DNA of 64,000 bases from an uncultured Eubacterium sp. (GTDB taxonomy: Bacteria; Bacillota; Clostridia; Lachnospirales; Lachnospiraceae): contig CAMUHY010000002.1 in the NCBI GenBank assembly GCA_947088865.1, positions 1-64,000 of the forward strand. Reading direction: 5' to 3'. How positions within the stretch are numbered: the first letter of the stretch is position 1; every line of letters begins with the position of its first letter. A model generated the notes under the pieces. It was given only the letters and a program-made list of their open reading frames with translations, had not been told where the DNA came from and ran no database searches. This document shows positions 17,793 through 27,232 of this stretch, one piece after another. A program made the translations under genes and the position numbers.

Positions 17793-18566
17793 CTATTTAT
17801 TTAGACTATTAATAGTCTCTGTAACTTCACCGAGAGCCTTCTTAATATTAACACTTGTTGCCGCCATGCCCTGTGCAAGTTTTTGTACTTCTTCAGCAAC
17901 AACACTAAAACCGCGTCCTGCCTCACCAGCACGCGCTGCTTCAATACTGGCATTAAGCGCAAGAATTTTTTGACGATTACTATAAGCTTCAATTTGCTTT
18001 GTATTGTCGTTGGCAACAACAATCTGGTCTGCTGCCTTGCTAATTCCTTCTCTAAGTCCGCTGAGCATCTTTTTATTAATTGTTGTAGCATAACTTGCTC
18101 TCACAAACATATTAATAACATCTCCCAAAAGATTTGCTGAAGCCTCAATCTCGTCTCTGGTTTTTACATTAACTTTGCGAAGTGCATCTATGTAATCATC
18201 CTCGTTAATATTTAAAGACCTTGCCACTCCTCTAAATTTCTCTTCATCAGGATTTTCTGGAAGAACCTGACCGCCAATAATACTGCCTAAAACCGTTCCA
18301 TCATCCAGCGTAATCGGAATACCAAAATCAACTAATCCTGCATGGCATGAATATACTCCATTTCCTTCACGGTCACACTTCTCACATCTTCTGCGTCCCT
18401 CTTCACTGCCTCTTGTATACTTTATACAAAAATCTGTAAAATTATAACACTCACTAATATACTTTCCATCATGCCCTACTGCCACTGTTGCTAAACCTGT
18501 GCATTTTGCCCAATTTCTCATTATTTCTTCAAATTTATTCATGTTACAGAAATCTTGAATTTTCAT
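17793..18566 (-). CDS. Soluble PocR-domain sensor with a short methyl-accepting signalling tip
   Basis: A 257-residue protein. Residues about 5-160 are a PocR-type sensory domain, with Cys-rich segment [13 protein letters not shown]...[12 protein letters not shown]. Residues about 180-257 contain the conserved hairpin tip of chemoreceptors ([30 protein letters not shown]). There is no transmembrane helix and no HAMP domain, so it is a cytoplasmic receptor-like protein that could contact CheA/CheW. The PocR cysteines suggest binding of a metal or a small hydrocarbon derivative; the ligand is unknown. The ATG at 18566 follows GGAAGGGG; the ATG nine codons earlier is a less likely start. Confidence 0.85.
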   Translation of the reverse strand: MKIQDFCNMNKFEEIMRNWAKCTGLATVAVGHDGKYISECYNFTDFCIKYTRGSEEGRRRCEKCDREGNGVYSCHAGLVDFGIPITLDDGTVLGSIIGGQVLPENPDEEKFRGVARSLNINEDDYIDALRKVNVKTRDEIEASANLLGDVINMFVRASYATTINKKMLSGLREGISKAADQIVVANDNTKQIEAYSNRQKILALNASIEAARAGEAGRGFSVVAEEVQKLAQGMAATSVNIKKALGEVTETINSLNK

Positions 18567-18645
18567 AGCACAACCCCTTCCTTCATTATGCACTTTCTAA
18601 CAATAAATCTGTTGTTATTGTACCATTAACCTCACTTTATGTCAA

Positions 18646-19359
18646 TTAAAATAAGGATACGGCAAATACTGCCAATATACCTCCCACACTGCTTCCTACA
18701 AGGTTCACAATAAGCTGATAAGTCCAGTCTACCGTTTCATTATTTTTGTTCGGTATTGGCAAAATTGAAAACCATATACTGCTAAATACCGAACGCATAG
18801 CATTCATACTAAATCCTGTACTATTTAGAGTAAGTGCAAGAATCATCACACCAGCAAATCCAATAACACCAATCTGAAGCGCTGCCGAAGCGCCAGAACA
18901 TGCCTTAATTGCACCAAGTACGAGAAAAAGAAAGGCAAACGTTGCCAAAAGCTCCTGAAAAAAATTTAAAGGTATATTTTTCTCAACGGGATATGCCGCA
19001 AATATTCCTCTTTTAGCCTCATTTTTTGAAGCTTTAAAAGAATCCCAGAAAAATACCATGCACAAACATACAGCACTGCCTGCTGCAAGAAATTCCATCA
19101 GCAAAAAAAGAATGGCATCTTTTACTGCAAGAGAACCAAAAATAAGATTTCCCAGAACAACACCCGGATTAAGATAAGCGGGACCACCCATAATAACAGC
19201 CATCGCAAGACCAAATCCAACCGATAAACTCCAAGCCCAACAAAGTTCAATATAACTTAATTTTCCTATCAATGTTTTCTTTAGAGATATATTGCACATA
19301 TAAGAATATCCTCCCAAAAGAAAAATTAAACTCCCTACAAATTCTGATACGTATACCAT
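18646..19359 (-). CDS. MIP (aquaporin/glycerol facilitator) family channel, divergent
   Basis: A 237-residue protein with six transmembrane helices and the two half-helix signatures of the MIP fold in altered form: the first NPA is NPG (AYLNPGVVLG) and the second is NAM followed by Arg (FSMNAMRSVFS). The selectivity-filter Arg after the second motif appears to be kept. It should conduct water or a small neutral solute across the membrane; changes in NPA make the substrate uncertain. The start at 19359 follows AAAGGAGGAATTTT. It lies 36 bases after the AEC transporter gene and may share its transcript. Confidence 0.8.
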   Translation of the reverse strand: MVYVSEFVGSLIFLLGGYSYMCNISLKKTLIGKLSYIELCWAWSLSVGFGLAMAVIMGGPAYLNPGVVLGNLIFGSLAVKDAILFLLMEFLAAGSAVCLCMVFFWDSFKASKNEAKRGIFAAYPVEKNIPLNFFQELLATFAFLFLVLGAIKACSGASAALQIGVIGFAGVMILALTLNSTGFSMNAMRSVFSSIWFSILPIPNKNNETVDWTYQLIVNLVGSSVGGILAVFAVSLF

Positions 19360-19394
19360 AAAATTCCTCCTTTTCGTGCATAAAATCATTATCC

Positions 19395-20405
19395 TTAAAT
19401 CAAACCAATTGCCCGCACTGCAAACACCTCAATAAAAATACTTACAATAGAAAACAGCGTTGTCCATACAACAAGCTGCCCTGCTAATTGTCCGTCACTG
19501 CCCATCTCTTCTGCCATAATTGCACTTGCCACTGCAACTGGTGTTCCAAAAAGAGCTATAAATGAAGCAAACACCCCCTCGTCAAAATATACAATACCTG
19601 CCTTATGTAATACTACTGCACTGCCAACGCCAATAAGCGGCGCTAATACATTTCTTCCCATTACACCAATAATAATTTGCTTGCGATAACCTTGTATTTT
19701 CTTAAAGTCAAACTGCCCGCCAAGCACTAATAAAGCAAGCGGTGAAGCCACTCTTGCAATATAGTTAATAACCGTTTCCAAAAACGTAAAATGGTCAATT
19801 GCTGGAATAAAGGAACGGATAAACGAACTTCCATATGGCTTTACCAAAAGTACAATCACACCCAACACAACGCCAATTATCAAAGGATTTTTAACAATCT
19901 TAACAAAAATAGCAGTTATATCCGTTTTGCTTAATTTTTTATTGCCTTCCCGAAATATTGAAAGTGAAACAACAGCAAATATATTATATATGGGAATCGA
20001 AAATGCTGATAATACTGCGGCTGCCAACACCCCGTTCTCCCCAGCAATTAACTCTGCCAACGATACGCCAATCAATGCAAAATTGGAACGAAAAATGCAC
20101 TGCATAATAACACCTTTTTGTTTTGAATCAGGTATTATTTTTGTTGTCAAAAACCCCAGCAGTACTAATATCGCAATAACGCCTATCATAAAAATAACCG
20201 TTATCCAATGAATATCGGATATACTTTCCACTCCTACGACATTTTTAAATAAAAGCACCGGCAAAAAAACATAAAACACACTTTTATTTGCCATCTTTAA
20301 AAATTCATTGGTAAAAATCCCTCTTTTCTTCAAAAAATATCCCAATGCCATCAAAATCATAATCGGAAAAATGGCATTTACTGTAAATATAAATATGGAC
20401 AACAT
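19395..20405 (-). CDS. AEC-family (auxin efflux carrier-type) membrane transporter
   Basis: A 336-residue protein with about ten transmembrane helices in two five-helix halves. The first half has FPIMILMALGYFLKKRG and the second half has ASPLALLVLGGQFDF and GTPVAVASAIMAEEM, typical of the AEC family. Bacterial members carry malate, malonate or other organic acids and amino-acid derivatives; the substrate here is unknown. The MIP channel gene follows in the same direction. Confidence 0.88.
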   Translation of the reverse strand: MLSIFIFTVNAIFPIMILMALGYFLKKRGIFTNEFLKMANKSVFYVFLPVLLFKNVVGVESISDIHWITVIFMIGVIAILVLLGFLTTKIIPDSKQKGVIMQCIFRSNFALIGVSLAELIAGENGVLAAAVLSAFSIPIYNIFAVVSLSIFREGNKKLSKTDITAIFVKIVKNPLIIGVVLGVIVLLVKPYGSSFIRSFIPAIDHFTFLETVINYIARVASPLALLVLGGQFDFKKIQGYRKQIIIGVMGRNVLAPLIGVGSAVVLHKAGIVYFDEGVFASFIALFGTPVAVASAIMAEEMGSDGQLAGQLVVWTTLFSIVSIFIEVFAVRAIGLI

Positions 20406-20427
20406 GATAAATCACGATAAACCCTTT

Positions 20428-21222
20428 CTAAAAAATATGATTGATAATTCCGTCAGCGACCGCTCTTGCCACAGCAGAAATTTTTTCTTCATCACACAAA
20501 AAATTCCTATAATCACTCTCACTGCTAAGAAATGCTGTCTCTATAAGAACAGACGGAAGTCCTATTTTAGTAGCCTCATATGTAATCGTATAATAATCGG
20601 CACTAGAACCATCTGCATATTTGCTGTTATCTGTACAATTTCGTCTCAACAGACCTTCATTCTGATGAGCCTCCCAATCTGTCGTAATAGAAATCCCTAT
20701 GTTCTGCAATTGAGCAAGCATTGATTTTGCAAGACGTTCGCTGGTTTGATATACGCTTTTAACAGTTGCACGAGGCGCATTGTAATGACTTTGCGTGACA
20801 ATCGCAAGACACCCCTTATGATTGATATCTTTACTGCTGCTGTTATTATGTATGGATACCAGATAATCTGCATAGACATTCTTTGCACATTTTACCCTGT
20901 CCTTAAGGTCAATATCTTCATCTTGCTCTCTTGTCATAACAACTCGAATCCCACCATGCTCTTTTAAATATTCTCTTACCTTTAATGATATTTTTAAATT
21001 GATATCTTTTTCTGACACATTGACGCCATCATACACAAATTGACAGCCATTTTTAACGCCTCCATGTCCGGGGTCAAGACATACCACAATATCTTTTTTG
21101 CTTACCTTTTGTCTTTCCTCATCATTTAATGATTGCCAGGCTTTTAAATCAAATAAAATAACCAATATAATCAACAAAAACAACCCATAAATTATAAATT
21201 TTCTCAACAAACACTCCATCAT
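20428..21222 (-). CDS. N-acetylmuramoyl-L-alanine amidase (amidase_3)
   Basis: A 264-residue protein with an N-terminal membrane anchor or uncleaved signal (IYGLFLLIILVILFDL) and a zinc amidase domain: LDPGHGG (first zinc His), a Glu in the following strand, SIHNNSS (second zinc His) and the catalytic Glu in LIETAFLSSESD. It cleaves the bond between muramic acid and the stem peptide. There are no cell-wall-binding repeats, which resembles CwlD-like enzymes used for spore cortex muramic lactam; the anchor and size fit, but a vegetative role is equally possible. Confidence 0.88.
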   Translation of the reverse strand: MMECLLRKFIIYGLFLLIILVILFDLKAWQSLNDEERQKVSKKDIVVCLDPGHGGVKNGCQFVYDGVNVSEKDINLKISLKVREYLKEHGGIRVVMTREQDEDIDLKDRVKCAKNVYADYLVSIHNNSSSKDINHKGCLAIVTQSHYNAPRATVKSVYQTSERLAKSMLAQLQNIGISITTDWEAHQNEGLLRRNCTDNSKYADGSSADYYTITYEATKIGLPSVLIETAFLSSESDYRNFLCDEEKISAVARAVADGIINHIF

Positions 21223-21302
21223 TCAATTTGTCTTTTATAATCATCATATGCTGTTTTTTATTAATTTATAGATAATACCAACAATTGCAAAACAAATTAT
21301 TA

Positions 21303-21425
21303 GGCAGTACAATATTTAAAAACACCAAATACTGCCATCTTTTAAACCAACACAAGATAGTACAATATTTGGTGTAATTATTTTAGTTTTTTACTTTAGT
21401 CAAGCGGATATTCGCAATCCGCTAC
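21303..21425 (-). terminator. Hairpin-rich terminator region after the KDPG aldolase gene
   Basis: Immediately after the stop codon, GCGGAT pairs with ATCCGC (21404-21422). Further on, ACACCAAATA and TATTTGGTGT form a long stem (21330-21378) with an inner ATCTT/AAGAT pair, followed by a T-run on the minus strand. An alternative pairing GGCAGTA/TACTGCC (21303-21337) overlaps it. The first hairpin belongs to a repeat also found at 43697. Confidence 0.7.
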
Positions 21426-22067
21426 TTACTTACTGCGAATTTCTTTTACCAGATTAACAGCCTCTTCTGTCATTTCCTTAATCTTATCAAATTCGCCGGC
21501 TTTAATCATATCGCCTTTTACCATCCAGCTGCCGCCACAGCAAAATATCTTATCACATGCAAGGTATTCTTTGATATTTTTAGCGCTAATACCGCCTGTT
21601 GGCATAATCTTTACGGTTGTATATGCAGCGCACATAGCCTTAATCATTGCAAGTCCACCCGCTGCCTCAGCAGGGAAAAACTTTACTCTAGTCAAACCGC
21701 GTTTTACAGCCTGAGCCAACTCAGAAGGCGTTACAATACCTGGACAAACCTCGATATTTTTAGAGATACAATAATCTACAATTTCTGGGTCAAATCCTGG
21801 ACTAACAATAATAGAAGCACCTGCTGCCACTGCTCTGTCAACCTGCTCTGTTGTAAGAACGGTTCCTGCTGCAATCAACATATCTGGATATGCCGCATGA
21901 ATCTGCTTAATGGATTCCTCTGCTGCCTCTGTTCTAAATGTAACCTCAGCACATGGAAGACCACCTTCAACCAATGCCTTTGCCAATGGAAGGGCATCCT
22001 TTACATCATTTAATACGACTACGGGAATAACCCCCAACTCCTCAAACTTATCTGCTACTGTACTCAT
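21426..22067 (-). CDS. eda: KDPG/KHG aldolase (2-dehydro-3-deoxy-phosphogluconate aldolase)
   Basis: A TIM-barrel aldolase with the catalytic Glu in AEVTFRT and the Schiff-base Lys in RVKFFPAEAAGG, plus the phosphate-binding GGI and GGSW loops. It cleaves KDPG into pyruvate and glyceraldehyde 3-phosphate in the Entner-Doudoroff or uronate pathways. The ATG at 22067 gives 213 residues, the family's usual length, but has a weak ribosome-binding site. The frame is open to an ATG at 22157, and AAAGGAG lies at about 22110, so a longer or non-ATG start inside that stretch is possible. No kinase or dehydratase gene is adjacent. Confidence 0.9.
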   Translation of the reverse strand: MSTVADKFEELGVIPVVVLNDVKDALPLAKALVEGGLPCAEVTFRTEAAEESIKQIHAAYPDMLIAAGTVLTTEQVDRAVAAGASIIVSPGFDPEIVDYCISKNIEVCPGIVTPSELAQAVKRGLTRVKFFPAEAAGGLAMIKAMCAAYTTVKIMPTGGISAKNIKEYLACDKIFCCGGSWMVKGDMIKAGEFDKIKEMTEEAVNLVKEIRSK

Positions 22068-22233
22068 ATTTTTTGCTGTTGGAAATAAGGACAAAATCTT
22101 GTCTAACAGCTTCTCCTTTCTTATTTTTAACACTTTTAGGCTCTTGTATTTCCTCAAAAGACCGTGTTATTATCCAGTTCTCTATCTTTCATACTATACT
22201 CTTGAATTAACATTTGTCAAGTATCGGATTATC

Positions 22234-24153
22234 TTACAATTCCAGCTTTTCTTGCAAAATACTGTGCAAAATTTCTAAAAGTGCCTGTGGCATAAATGGT
22301 TTTACAAGATAATCTTCCACACTCAGCGTATTCGCCTTATCAATCGTATCCACATTTTTGTCGGATGTTAAAAATACAATTGGAACATCGGATGTCTTTC
22401 GGATTTCATCATACACTTCAAAGCCATCCATACCAGGCATCTGAATATCTAACAAAATTAAATCCATCTTTACAGTCTGTAATGTTTTCAATGCTTTTCT
22501 TCCTGAAATTTCCTTATATACTTTATAACCAGGCTCGTCCTTTAAAATATTTTCAATCAATGTCAAATTTTCAGGCTCATCGTCAATGACTAATATTTTT
22601 CTCACAATGGCATCCTGCTGCCTCATCTCGTAACCCGTATCCTTATCAATCATATCTAACATAACATCGGCAATTTCTGGGTCAAATTGTACATTCTTTC
22701 CGTTTTCAATCTCTAAACGCACCTTTTCCTGAGACATAACCTGTCTGTAACTTCGATTGGACGTCATTGCATCGTATGCATCCGCCACACCGATAATTCG
22801 GGCAATTTCTGGAATATTTTTTCCCACAAGTCCATTTGGATAACCATTGCCGTCAAACCGTTCATGATGCCATCTTGCACCTTGTGCAATCATTATATTT
22901 TCCTTAATATCCCTCAAAATATAATAACCTACCATCGGATGCAGCTTAATATAGGCAAATTCCTCATCGTTAAGACGGGAAGGCTTATTAATAATCGCAT
23001 CTGGAATATGTATTTTTCCAACATCATGCAGCAACGCCGCATAATAAATATTTTTTAATTCCTCCTCGCTTTTCCCCATACGTCTTGCTATCTCAACAGC
23101 ATATTTTGCTACTCTCTGTGAATGTCCGTTTGTGTACCTATCTTTTGCATCGATGGTATGTGCAAGTGTTCGCATAATGGTCATATTCAATTTTTCCACA
23201 TTTTGCCTGCTGATTTCTTCATTTTTCATATGCAGTCCAATTTTTTTGAATGCAAATGTACAAAAAGCCGTAATAAAGGCAAAAATAACAGCGCAAACAA
23301 TAAAATTTTGTATTAATATGCCTCGTATATCGTGAAACAATTTTGTATTGCTGACAATCATAGACACATACCAATCATCCATTACATTGGCTGTAAAAAC
23401 AGTACATGTTTCACCGTTTATTTTCGTATCAAAAGTTTCTCCCTTTGCCTGATAAATCCCATCCAACAAGAAATTCATTTTATCGTCCTGCAAATAATTT
23501 TTTCCTTTTTCGTCTTCGTCCGAATGAGCTACTACCAAACCTTCTTTATCAATAACAAAGCCATACCCCATATTATTTAAGTTAATATCTTGTGTGATAA
23601 TCTGTACTTCATCCAACACAATATCAAGAGAAATGACACTTTCATTGTCATATAATAACTGACTTACAGAAATCATAATCGTATTGGTCTGGGCATCCAG
23701 ATAAGGCGACACAACAACAGGCTTTCCTTCCCCTTTCAACGCCGTTATATACCACTCTCTTTCCTGCGGAACATAATCTTCATCAGGAACCCATCCAATG
23801 CCATCTAAATATTCACCTTGAATCAAACCATATATTCCTGTAAAATTTTCGTCAATATCTTCTTTATACCGCTCCGACTCCTCCAACAAAAAAGCTTCAA
23901 TCTCTTCCGGCGAATCCCCTTGCTGCATCTTATACTCTAATGTAATTGCTGTTATCTGCAAAACATCCATACCTTTTGCCAGATAACTATTTAATTTTAT
24001 TTTTTCTTCCTCTAACGTACTCTCTCCTACGGCAATCATATTTGAGACAGCATTAGAATAAAAGGTGACAAAATTATAGACTACCATTATAATCAATGCA
24101 ATTAATGTAAAAAGCAATGTAACAATATAAGATGTTCGTTCTCGTCGTTTCAT
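22234..24153 (-). CDS. Cache-HD-GYP phosphodiesterase with C-terminal receiver domain
   Basis: A 639-residue protein: N-terminal transmembrane helix, extracytoplasmic dCache-type sensor (about 40-280), second transmembrane helix, HD-GYP domain (about 330-510) with HSQRV, LLHDVGKIHIP, KLHP and HHERFDGNGYP, and a receiver domain (about 520-639) with VIDDEPEN, the phospho-acceptor in LLDIQMPGMDG and the Lys in YLVKPF. HD-GYP proteins hydrolyse cyclic di-GMP; the receiver at the C-terminus is less common than at the N-terminus. The ATG at 24153 is preferred; a TTG two codons upstream sits closer to the GAGAGG site and is an alternative. Confidence 0.9.
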   Translation of the reverse strand: MKRRERTSYIVTLLFTLIALIIMVVYNFVTFYSNAVSNMIAVGESTLEEEKIKLNSYLAKGMDVLQITAITLEYKMQQGDSPEEIEAFLLEESERYKEDIDENFTGIYGLIQGEYLDGIGWVPDEDYVPQEREWYITALKGEGKPVVVSPYLDAQTNTIMISVSQLLYDNESVISLDIVLDEVQIITQDINLNNMGYGFVIDKEGLVVAHSDEDEKGKNYLQDDKMNFLLDGIYQAKGETFDTKINGETCTVFTANVMDDWYVSMIVSNTKLFHDIRGILIQNFIVCAVIFAFITAFCTFAFKKIGLHMKNEEISRQNVEKLNMTIMRTLAHTIDAKDRYTNGHSQRVAKYAVEIARRMGKSEEELKNIYYAALLHDVGKIHIPDAIINKPSRLNDEEFAYIKLHPMVGYYILRDIKENIMIAQGARWHHERFDGNGYPNGLVGKNIPEIARIIGVADAYDAMTSNRSYRQVMSQEKVRLEIENGKNVQFDPEIADVMLDMIDKDTGYEMRQQDAIVRKILVIDDEPENLTLIENILKDEPGYKVYKEISGRKALKTLQTVKMDLILLDIQMPGMDGFEVYDEIRKTSDVPIVFLTSDKNVDTIDKANTLSVEDYLVKPFMPQALLEILHSILQEKLEL

Positions 24154-24267
24154 GTACAAGGTTTCCTCTCTAAAAATACTAATTATAAAAACCTTTTTAA
24201 GAAAAATTTTATAACTTTACTAAATTATAACATAAAACGCCTTAAATGATAACTATATTTTCACAAT

Positions 24268-26406
24268 CTATTTCATGATAATGGGCAATCTTGCCCCCAT
24301 TCTACACAATAATTCATTACTGATACTATTAAAATGCTCTGCAATATTAGGAGCAGATATATCCATTGAATCCCATCCAATCAACGTTGCCACATTTCCA
24401 ACTGAAACGCCCTCTATCTGCGTAATATCTACTGCCAATTGGTCCATGCAAATCCTTCCGACAATAGGCGCATATTGTCCATGAATCAAAACGCCGCCTT
24501 TTTGACAGGACAAATCTCTTGGAAAGCCATCCCCATAACCAATTGCTACAATCGCAATCACACTGTCATGCGTTGCTTGAAAACTTCTGCCATAACCGAC
24601 TGTATCTTTCTTTGAAACAGAGCGTATCAGCACTACTCTTGCCTTTAGAGAAAGAACAGGACGCAAGTCAAGTTTTACTTTTGTATTTTTATCCGTCTTG
24701 CTTAAAACACCATAGAGTGCAATGCCAATCCTTACATAATCACATACAAGCTCTGGATAATTTAACAACCCATAACTGCTTTGAATATGCACTTTAGGTA
24801 TCTGCACGCCTCGTTCTTGAAGCTTATCTGTTAAATAATAAAAATTGTCAATTTGATTTTTTGTAAACTCCACCTCTTGGGGCAAAAGACTGTCCGCACA
24901 GCACAGATGTGTATAGATGCCGCAGACTTTGATATATTTCATAGCAAAAATCATTTTCACTGCATTTATATCCTCAAAAGACACCCCCAAACGATTCATG
25001 CCTGTATCTATCTTTATATGCGCTTTTACTGCAATTCCTTGTCTATTTAATGCTTTGGCATATTTAAAATCAATCAATGTCTGCATCAAATCGTACTTTT
25101 TTAACTCTTTTGCTCTGTTTGGGTTGGTATATCCCAAAATCAAGATTTCACCGCAAATTCCATATGTTCTTAACTGAATCCCCTCGTCAATCGTGGCAAC
25201 GGCAAATGCTTTAACTCCTATTTGATTTAAATAAGTAGCAATCTGAAAAGCCCCATGCCCATAAGCTTGCGTTTTTACAACTGCCATCAATGTACTTTTT
25301 TCAGGCATCACTTCCTGCAAAGCATTTACATTGTACGCTAAATTATTTAAGTTTAATTCTATCCACGCTCGTTCTGTCTCAGAATACCATTTTTTTTTAA
25401 TACTTTTCCTGCTTGCCGAAAACTTGCTGATAATTACCGTTGCAATCATAGAAAATACTACGGATAAAAGACTTACAAGCAAATAATTAACAAGACTATT
25501 TTCAACAATCACATCGCCTAAAAATTTTGCCAAAAAATGTACAATAACAATCATCATTGGATGAATAATATAAATAATTAACGCTGCCATACGTATCTGT
25601 GCAAAACGCTTTTCCTGCCAATACAGTAATAACTGAAAAAGAAAAAACATACAGACTGGCAAAAAAATATACATACTGTCATGGCGCTGTACTTTAAAGA
25701 TATGCAGCGTCATTGCCTCGCCAATCATTAGTGCAAAGCTCACTGCAAAGCCTATTCCATTTATTTGAAGAGACCCTTTAAAATTTGTATCTGCAATCAT
25801 ACCTCCAAGTACAAAAAATAGCGGTGCAAAAAATATACCATTTCTTGTGTAATCAGATACTTGAAAAATAAGGTTATAAAATTGTTTTAATACGCCTACT
25901 TGCTCAGCAATTCCAAAATAACTGTCGCCAAACAAACCAACTATATATAAAACAACACTGACAATAAGAGCTTTTGAATATCCCAAGCGTTTTACCATAT
26001 ACCAAGCAAGAGCAGCTCCAATAATCGAAGCAGGAAGATACCATAAATGATAAAACGTACCATCAAAAATAATATCTTTTATGATATTGGGCAGCAGATT
26101 ATCCATCGAAAAATAACCTTTATAAATATTAATTGGAATATAGATAAGTATAGCAATGCCATAAATCATTGCCGTCTTTTTAATAAAAGCTTTTAACTTT
26201 TCATCATTGCAAGTATATCGTGAAATCAAAAAAAATCCCGAAGTCATAAAGAAAAATGGAACTGCAACACGCCCTATAATACGCGTCAATATAAAATCTG
26301 CTGTCTCGTTAAAAGACAGCAAAGGCGATGTGTGTATTGCAACAATCAACAAAGCTGCAATCAATCGAAAACAATCAATTCCTGAATAATTCCCACTCTT
26401 TTTCAT
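24268..26406 (-). CDS. vanT: VanT, membrane-bound serine racemase
   Basis: A 712-residue fusion. Residues 1 to about 335 are an acyltransferase-3-like domain with about ten transmembrane helices (FRLIAALLIVAIHTSPL at the start). Residues about 345-712 are an alanine-racemase fold with the PLP lysine in AVVKTQAYGHG, the IGYGDGFPRDL motif and GRICMDQLAVDIT. VanT takes up or binds L-Ser and converts it to D-Ser for the VanG ligase. GGAGG lies upstream and the gene overlaps vanXY by 32 bases, so translation is probably coupled. Length and architecture agree with VanT-G type racemases. Confidence 0.95.
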   Translation of the reverse strand: MKKSGNYSGIDCFRLIAALLIVAIHTSPLLSFNETADFILTRIIGRVAVPFFFMTSGFFLISRYTCNDEKLKAFIKKTAMIYGIAILIYIPINIYKGYFSMDNLLPNIIKDIIFDGTFYHLWYLPASIIGAALAWYMVKRLGYSKALIVSVVLYIVGLFGDSYFGIAEQVGVLKQFYNLIFQVSDYTRNGIFFAPLFFVLGGMIADTNFKGSLQINGIGFAVSFALMIGEAMTLHIFKVQRHDSMYIFLPVCMFFLFQLLLYWQEKRFAQIRMAALIIYIIHPMMIVIVHFLAKFLGDVIVENSLVNYLLVSLLSVVFSMIATVIISKFSASRKSIKKKWYSETERAWIELNLNNLAYNVNALQEVMPEKSTLMAVVKTQAYGHGAFQIATYLNQIGVKAFAVATIDEGIQLRTYGICGEILILGYTNPNRAKELKKYDLMQTLIDFKYAKALNRQGIAVKAHIKIDTGMNRLGVSFEDINAVKMIFAMKYIKVCGIYTHLCCADSLLPQEVEFTKNQIDNFYYLTDKLQERGVQIPKVHIQSSYGLLNYPELVCDYVRIGIALYGVLSKTDKNTKVKLDLRPVLSLKARVVLIRSVSKKDTVGYGRSFQATHDSVIAIVAIGYGDGFPRDLSCQKGGVLIHGQYAPIVGRICMDQLAVDITQIEGVSVGNVATLIGWDSMDISAPNIAEHFNSISNELLCRMGARLPIIMK

Positions 26407-27232
26407 TAGCCCTCCTCCAAACTGTTACTATTATTCCGTCCCCGTTGTTGCCTGAAATTTCATAAGGTGCTTCCGGTAAATCAATTGTTATTGTTTCATT
26501 GATACCAATGGGAACATAATAAATCGCAATTTCGGTCTGCGTTCCCTGTTTATATAGATACATATTCTTACTGCTAAATTGCTTTATAAACTCTATATAT
26601 TCCTCAAAAGCCATCTTTTTTTGTGCAATAATTTTAGAATGAGGATATCCCACATATCGAAAATGCCAAGGCTCATGGGAGATGCCTGTAATTTGTTCTT
26701 TCTCTTTTGCATAGCGCAAAATAAATCCAAAATCAGGCGCCGTCTCCCTAAATTTTTGACAAATCCCCTCGTATGGAAAATCCGGACATATAAAATCAAT
26801 ATCTTCTTTATTTAACGCCAAATCAATAGCTAACCCCGTTTGATGTTCACTCTCATTGGGCAAAGCAACAAATTTTTTTGTAAATTCTTCTCCATTATCC
26901 CGCAAAGAATCTCTATATATCATCGTCTGCTCTTCCAAAGAACGAAATCCACTTACAGGAACAATATCGTTGCCTGAATCAATTTTATCTAATACTTTCT
27001 GCAACATATGAACAGCTGTTGATTTCATAAGAATATCTGGAAACGCATTATTAATAGATATCAATCCCTCTATCTTTGGATTCTTTAATGGATACTGTTT
27101 ATTTACCAACACTAAATTGCCATTGTAAATCAATTCTCTTTGTAATATCACTTTATTATTATCTTTATTATTATAAGGATTACTCACCGAGCATACTATG
27201 TGTTGTTTAACATATTGTTTATTATCACTCAT
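26375..27232 (-). CDS. vanXY: VanXY-type D,D-dipeptidase/D,D-carboxypeptidase
   Basis: A 285-residue protein with the VanY/VanX zinc motif SEHQTGLAIDL (His and Asp ligands) and the catalytic EPWHFRYVG segment. VanXY enzymes remove normal D-Ala-D-Ala ends, as free dipeptide and on pentapeptide precursors, so that only D-Ala-D-Ser precursors remain. There is no signal peptide, consistent with the cytoplasmic VanXY enzymes. The start at 27232 overlaps the end of vanG by eight bases. A C-terminal region of about 60 residues (IAIYYVPIGINETITIDLPE) follows the catalytic domain. Confidence 0.93.
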   Translation of the reverse strand: MSDNKQYVKQHIVCSVSNPYNNKDNNKVILQRELIYNGNLVLVNKQYPLKNPKIEGLISINNAFPDILMKSTAVHMLQKVLDKIDSGNDIVPVSGFRSLEEQTMIYRDSLRDNGEEFTKKFVALPNESEHQTGLAIDLALNKEDIDFICPDFPYEGICQKFRETAPDFGFILRYAKEKEQITGISHEPWHFRYVGYPHSKIIAQKKMAFEEYIEFIKQFSSKNMYLYKQGTQTEIAIYYVPIGINETITIDLPEAPYEISGNNGDGIIVTVWRRANEKEWELFRN

